Of a stretch of DNA of 64,000 nucleotides, positions 58,889 through 64,000 are shown piece after piece. Source of the stretch: Lineus longissimus (Eukaryota; Nemertea; Pilidiophora; Heteronemertea; Lineidae). The notes under the pieces are model-generated. The model was not told the origin of the DNA. It did no database searches and saw only the letters and a list, made by a program, of their open reading frames with translations. The DNA lies in the NCBI RefSeq assembly GCF_910592395.1, contig NC_088320.1, positions 16,738,501-16,802,500 of the forward strand, read 5' to 3'. The translations under genes were made by a program, and so were the position numbers. The stretch's first letter is position 1. Each line of letters opens with the position of its first letter.

Positions 58889-60493
58889 TTATGGTCTCTC
58901 CGACCGGATCAGGACAGTCGCCAATCGATCCGATGTGCCGGCGCGGCAGTGGCAGTGATCGCAGTGATGCACTATTGATGCACTAAGCATATACAGGCAT
59001 CCAATGCACGTGGTTGCAAAATGTTGTCTTTCATGCACTCCGGAGTTGTGCGGTGTGCAGTCGAGTAGTACGGTGGACCTGAGGTGGGACACTGTGATCA
59101 ACAGTACTCAATACAAATGAGTAATTTGACATTGTGAGAGTTGTGCATCCGAAAAAACGAATTTTGAGTTGAGCCTTGACAGAGGTGCAGGGTGTGACTT
59201 TCTCTTCTGTCTTTCGAGGATTCACCCAACCCATGCAATGACAATTCGTGCATGGCCTGAGCAGAGTGAGTCGGACTGTCTTTAGCGTGTAGTTTGTGGA
59301 AAACCCGAGTTCCTGAGTTCCACGTGCACGTGCTTTTCGAGCATCCGTTAGTTGTCGTACATTGCTGAGCAGCTCCCAGCACAGATGCATCATCTATGAG
59401 GACCAGGAATCTTGACGACTACATGAGTGAGAATCGTCGCTGTTCCAGACATCGCCGAGTTATGCAGATACGTCTTGTCGCTGAGTTAAGACTGAGTTGT
59501 GGAGGACATCTGCGTGTACTTTGACTAAATTCGTATCTGAGTGTTTTCTAGCTTTCCCCTAGAATTATGAGTTTATGCTTTGACTAAAAGATGTCAAACT
59601 TACTGCAGTGTGTATGAGTTCAACCACGTATGAATCCAAAAAGGTGATTCTTTCTTACCCTGAGTTTTAAGTCTTTGACTTCTTGTTTCACTTTCAGTAT
59701 AAGTGTCCTGTCTTACCATGTGTTAAATTTATGCCAAATACTGAGTTTGCATTTTACAGAGGTATTACTGTTAGTGTATGTTTGGTAATCTTTAACAGGT
59801 AACGGTTTGATAAATCTAAAAGTAAGGATTTAGTCAGCCTAATCTGAGTTGAGTGTGAGCCATCAGAGTTTCTTTCAGTGAGTGTCAAGAGTATAAGTGC
59901 CACGTTGTGTTTATTGGTATTTACTGAATCTGGCATCTGCCATGTTGAGGCATACATGATACAGGTATTCAATTTTAATATGGATTACATGTAGATTAGA
60001 GTTGCATTTTATTTAAAACGGTTACCGGTAGTGATTCTCAAGAGTGTTTGAGTTACAGTTTGGTCTTACTACATTTGTATTTCATAGAATAATCATAGTA
60101 AATACTGTGACTAATTATTGACCTTAAGATAAAGTGACGCTGTCACAATACTTAAGAGGTGACCATGTTTGTATAGTGTTGAGTTATCGTGTGTTTATAC
60201 ATTGTACTTTAATAGTCAAAGTGTTTATATGAGTCTTGAGATTGCCATTCAGTTCAAATCTCACTGGTTTTCATGAGTAGATAGTGATTTTGGTGCAATA
60301 TGCAATGGTCTTTTTATGGTAATTACTACAAGGTTTATCATTCCTCGGTATACCAATTTATTATAAGTCTCAAAGTTTTACCAGGTCACAAATAGTGAGG
60401 GTTAAGTTCTCAAGTGGGTTACGTTAACGTAATAATTGTTTTAAAAATTATCAATACTGCTTCATCTGTCCTAAAATCACTGACATACATGTA
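58889..60493 (+). other. Long 5' leader of BEL/Pao copy 3
   Basis: Same layout as in the other copies, including the primer-site candidate from 58892, the TGAGTT hexamers and the overlapping ATG-TAA (60489-60494) before the polyprotein ATG. Has the short form CACCCAACCC like copy 1, and GTTACGTTAACG like copy 2. Confidence 0.8.
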
Positions 60494-63400
60494 ATGGCGA
60501 CTACTAAGGGTAAAAGTGTGGCTGCTGAGCCAGCAACGCTTGAATTCCTATTGGAAAGGAGGCGCATCAATCGGCAGAGATACACCAAGTTGGAGAAATC
60601 CTTGTTCCGATATTATGATGATGTTCTTCCAGCATTAGACGATGATGACCGTTCACCCGAGAATGAGATTAAAGTGAGGGCAGCCATGTCTGCCAGAGAA
60701 CAGTTGAAGTCAGCCTACATGGACTTGCAAGATACTCAAGACCAAGTGGATTATCACAGAGATAACGAGGAGAGGCTGAACGCTATGTCTGACGACCAGA
60801 GGAGAAGAGAAGATAAAGATGAGCAAGACTATAGAGAGAGGTACTTCAACTGTGATGCCAAGATCCAGAGGTTGGAGAAAGACTGGTTCAGGCCGACAAA
60901 GGAGAGGAGTGAGAGTGAAGGCAAAGGATCCCATCATAGTAGCCAGAGCAACATTGAAGTGTTAACAAAGGGTTTAGCAGAGGCTTTTAAATCCATGAAC
61001 AATGGAATATCAGGAGAGCAGCTCACAACCATCTTGTCAACTTTGACCAAGAAGAAGAGAGAGCTACCCATACCAAAATTTAGCGGCGACCCGCATTTCT
61101 TCGATCAATGGCGAGAGCTGTTAGAAGCGGAGTTGGCGAAGCCAGGTTATTCGGAGGTGGAAAAGACGCACTTTACCATTACATTACTAGAGGGCGAGTG
61201 TAGAAAGTTAGTAGCGGGTATGAAAGATCCTGATTACCAAGACATCCTCCAAGTTTTAGAAAGCAAGTATGGTGACGTGGAGAGTTGTGTGCAGAAGGCT
61301 GTAATCGAGATAGCCAACATGGAGGCACCGAGCTCCCTTGCACTAAAAGACATGGAGCCATTCTGCCATAAGCTTGTGTCAGCATGGAATTATATTTTAA
61401 AGAAAACCGAGGCTCTATGTGAACTAGACGAAACAAGTTGGATTTTCACGGCATTGGTCAGGCCCAAAATTCCCAAAACACTGTTGCGAAAGTGGGATGG
61501 CGAAAAGCTGAAGGCAAAAACAAAGTCGACTTTGCCTCTGAAATTTCCCGACTTACTGGAAAGGCTACTCGACACCCTGCAAGTTACCCGAAGGACGGAA
61601 ATGGAGGGGGGAAAGCGACCAACCACAAGTAGTAGTACTTCACACTCACAGAAACCAGAGAAAAAACATACTAGTACTAGTTATGGCAAGCCAAGTGCAT
61701 ATGCATTGAATGTCAATGCTACAAGTAACCCTAAAGCTGGACAATCAAAACAGAAGACGCAGAGTCGAACTCCCAAGTGCCCTGTATGCCAAGAAGCACA
61801 TCTACTTTATCAGTGCCAGACCTTCAAAGCCATGAGTGTCAGTGATCGCATAGACAAGGTCAAGAGTTTAAAACTTTGTTTTAACTGCTTTGCTTCGCAT
61901 TATGTCAAAGACTGTAATTCAAGACACTGTCAGAGATGTGGGAAGAAACATCATACCTTGATCCATTATGATCGTGAGCCAGAGCTACCGGAAGAAGAGC
62001 AAGTACAAGGTCTACGTCAAAAAACGGAGGTTCCCAAGAGTGTAGGACTTGTCAAGGCCATTAGAGGTCCAAAGGAGATATTGATGCAATCCACTCTAGC
62101 AAGAATCGAATCACGAGGAGCAATTTCAGTGGCGAGAATCTTATTTGATACAGGCAGCGGTGTATCATTCATAAGTAACAAGATGGCAAGAAAACTGGAC
62201 TTGCGAGGACCCAAGGTTGAGGCAGAATTTTCACTAGCCGGTGGTAACCAGATGAGATTGAAAACAGAGAGAGTTAAGTTTCATCTATCAAGCGCTATTC
62301 CTAATTGGAAAGGTGAGGAATTTGAGATAGAGGCCTACACAGTTCATCAGCCTAGCATGGACCTCAACTGCGTGAGAGTAGATTTGTCAAAGCTGCAACA
62401 CTTACAGGGATTGCAGATAGCAGACACATACCCCCGTGAATCGGCTGAAATTGATGTTATGTTGGGGCTAGAGGATACCACAAACATCTTACTGCCTGTT
62501 AGAAAAACTGGACCACCAGGAATGCCAACTGCCACAAAGAGTCATTTTGGATGGGTACTTTCAGGTATCTGCCCAGTAGAGGAGCCAAACCAACGACATG
62601 GAAAGATTGGTATGGTAAACACGTGTCATAGAGTTTCCTTGGAGAATGAAACTGATTTTGCAGCCAGACATTGGGACCTAGAACACTTGGGAATATTACC
62701 TAATGAGGTCAAGCACCAAGCCACAGAATTGGAGACTGATGCATTGCAGCAGCATCTTGATAATACCAAACTCGTAGATGGTCATTACGTCACAGGTTTG
62801 ATTCGCCATCCGGACTGGAAGGACAAGTCTTTAGAATCAAATCGAACCTTAGCAGAGAAACGTCTCGAGGGGTTGGAAAGAAGATTACAGAGGGACCCAG
62901 ACTTGGGAAAGGCCTACCAAGAACAGATCCAAGAGTTAGTTGATAAAGGGCGTGCCGAGAAAGTTGAGGAATTGGAGAAACAAGCGCAAGCAATATGGTA
63001 CTTGCCTCATCACCCTGTTGTTAGAATGGATAAATCAACCACAAAGGTGCGTGTTGTGTTTGACGGCTCCGCCAAAGGACCAGAGGGGGTGTCACTAAAT
63101 GACACATTGTTGAGTGGACCAGCACTGCAGCCCGACCCACTTGCCATACTTTTGCGTTTCAGAAAACATAAAGTAGCGCTTGTAGCAGATATAGAGAAAA
63201 TGTTTCTTCAAATCGGCATGCAAACTGGAGATCAAGATCTACAGAGATTCTTATGGCGTGACATGGACACTAGTAAAAAACCTGATGTTTACAGGCTGAA
63301 AACAGTAACATTTGGTCTGAAATCATCTCCATTTTCGAGTATCAAAACTGTAGTGGACCATGCACTCACACAGACAAAGGAATACCCAAAGGCTACTGAG

Positions 63401-64000
63401 GAAATAACAGAAAATATTTTCGTGGATGATGTACTGTCTGGAGAAGACAATACCACAGCAGCAGCAATCTTAGCAGTAGACATGAAAACAGTCTTGAAAT
63501 CTGGAGGATTCCCACTCAGGAAATTTGTGTCCAACAAACCAGAAGCTTTGGCTGGATTAGAGGAGTCAGATCTTGCCTATGGTATAGTAGTCGTCACTGA
63601 GGAACAATTTACTACAAAAACGTTGGGGATCAAGTACATTCCTAAAGAGGACGTACTAATGTTTTCCTTTTGCGAGAGGATGGAAAATGTACCCTGTGAA
63701 ACTCGTAGGACTGTTTTACAACAACTTCATCGAATTTACGACCCGATGGGTTTGTTAGCACCGTTCACTTTGGTAGCCAAGCGGCTATTCCAACAGTCCT
63801 GGATGGATCGTACTGACTGGGATGAGAAGTTATCTGATGAACTTCATCAGAACTGGGTACGTTGGAAGGAGCAAGTTTCTGATCTGGATCAGATAAAGGT
63901 CCAGCGATGTATAGTTCCTGAGAGCTTCACTCAACCTAGATTCACACTGCATGGTTTCGGTGATGCGTGTGTAGCAGCATATGGAGGAGTAGTTTACGTC
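60494..64000 (+). CDS. Gag-Pol polyprotein, BEL/Pao copy 3, partial (window end)
   Basis: 1169 codons from the shared ATG to the window end, open as far as I can read. Covers Gag, zinc knuckles, protease, reverse transcriptase (FVDD kept) and the start of RNase H including its first Asp. The integrase lies outside the window, so the Asn seen in copy 2 cannot be checked here. Changes against copy 2 include Thr for Ala at 361, Val for Phe at 513, Arg for Thr at 524, Lys for Arg at 929, Ile for Ser at 992, Tyr for Cys at 1029 and His for Asn at 1118. None hits a catalytic residue. Confidence 0.94.
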   Translation, partial: MATTKGKSVAAEPATLEFLLERRRINRQRYTKLEKSLFRYYDDVLPALDDDDRSPENEIKVRAAMSAREQLKSAYMDLQDTQDQVDYHRDNEERLNAMSDDQRRREDKDEQDYRERYFNCDAKIQRLEKDWFRPTKERSESEGKGSHHSSQSNIEVLTKGLAEAFKSMNNGISGEQLTTILSTLTKKKRELPIPKFSGDPHFFDQWRELLEAELAKPGYSEVEKTHFTITLLEGECRKLVAGMKDPDYQDILQVLESKYGDVESCVQKAVIEIANMEAPSSLALKDMEPFCHKLVSAWNYILKKTEALCELDETSWIFTALVRPKIPKTLLRKWDGEKLKAKTKSTLPLKFPDLLERLLDTLQVTRRTEMEGGKRPTTSSSTSHSQKPEKKHTSTSYGKPSAYALNVNATSNPKAGQSKQKTQSRTPKCPVCQEAHLLYQCQTFKAMSVSDRIDKVKSLKLCFNCFASHYVKDCNSRHCQRCGKKHHTLIHYDREPELPEEEQVQGLRQKTEVPKSVGLVKAIRGPKEILMQSTLARIESRGAISVARILFDTGSGVSFISNKMARKLDLRGPKVEAEFSLAGGNQMRLKTERVKFHLSSAIPNWKGEEFEIEAYTVHQPSMDLNCVRVDLSKLQHLQGLQIADTYPRESAEIDVMLGLEDTTNILLPVRKTGPPGMPTATKSHFGWVLSGICPVEEPNQRHGKIGMVNTCHRVSLENETDFAARHWDLEHLGILPNEVKHQATELETDALQQHLDNTKLVDGHYVTGLIRHPDWKDKSLESNRTLAEKRLEGLERRLQRDPDLGKAYQEQIQELVDKGRAEKVEELEKQAQAIWYLPHHPVVRMDKSTTKVRVVFDGSAKGPEGVSLNDTLLSGPALQPDPLAILLRFRKHKVALVADIEKMFLQIGMQTGDQDLQRFLWRDMDTSKKPDVYRLKTVTFGLKSSPFSSIKTVVDHALTQTKEYPKATEEITENIFVDDVLSGEDNTTAAAILAVDMKTVLKSGGFPLRKFVSNKPEALAGLEESDLAYGIVVVTEEQFTTKTLGIKYIPKEDVLMFSFCERMENVPCETRRTVLQQLHRIYDPMGLLAPFTLVAKRLFQQSWMDRTDWDEKLSDELHQNWVRWKEQVSDLDQIKVQRCIVPESFTQPRFTLHGFGDACVAAYGGVVYV

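Larger units (their letters stand above)
58707..64000 (+). mobile_element. BEL/Pao LTR retrotransposon copy 3, cut by window end
   Basis: 5' LTR, leader and 1169 codons of the polyprotein are present before the window ends. The upstream five bases, ATGAG (58702-58706), would be its target duplication; they differ from those of copies 1 and 2 and lie at another place in the monomer, so this is a separate insertion. Alignment with copy 2 has no net indel from the ATG to the window end. Confidence 0.96.

Overview
The window is subtelomeric DNA of an animal, most likely a marine invertebrate. The support is a vertebrate/metazoan-type TTAGGG telomere (C-strand on +), spliceosomal introns in host-like exons, a BEL/Pao LTR retrotransposon, a tRNA-derived SINE-like element and very large tandem arrays. 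I cannot name the species. Prokaryotic reading rules do not apply, and most long open frames here are by-products of tandem repeats whose period is divisible by three.

Layout, left contig (1-10635). A short unique stretch (1-962) holds a convincing two-exon gene or gene 3' end (196-698). A 70-bp satellite follows (963-6510, about 79 monomers). A BEL/Pao element (copy 1, 6511-10635) then runs into a 100-N gap (10636-10735).

Layout, right contig (10736-64000). It starts with about 1.4 kb of (CCCTAA)n, then 281 identical copies of a 15-bp telomere-related unit (12167-16379), then about 590 bp of a degenerate version of the same unit in the opposite orientation, then a 63-bp satellite (16971-18360). 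A mosaic region (18361-21092) follows, with a 214-bp direct repeat at each end, two copies of one 126-bp phase 1-1 exon on the minus strand, GAC-type microsatellites and a tRNA-like element. From 21093 to 58706 lies the same 70-bp satellite as in the left contig but on the opposite strand, about 420 monomers. It is interrupted by a complete BEL/Pao element (copy 2, 39646-47585) and an 83-bp insertion (49073-49155). A third BEL/Pao copy starts at 58707 and runs off the window.

The only intact large gene is the 1841-residue Gag-Pol polyprotein of copy 2 (41432-46957). It has a coiled-coil/DUF1759-type Gag, three zinc knuckles, aspartic protease, reverse transcriptase, RNase H, integrase and a DUF5641-like tail. 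Its two LTRs look identical and it has a 5-bp target duplication, so it inserted recently. Its integrase core shows Asn where the family normally has the first catalytic Asp. All three copies share a 1.6-kb leader rich in the hexamer TGAGTT and a two-codon ATG-TAA overlapping the polyprotein start.

The telomere pointing into an arbitrary-size gap means the order of the two contigs should not be trusted. Reversing the left contig would put its satellite in the same orientation as the right array and its unique gene on the centromere side.
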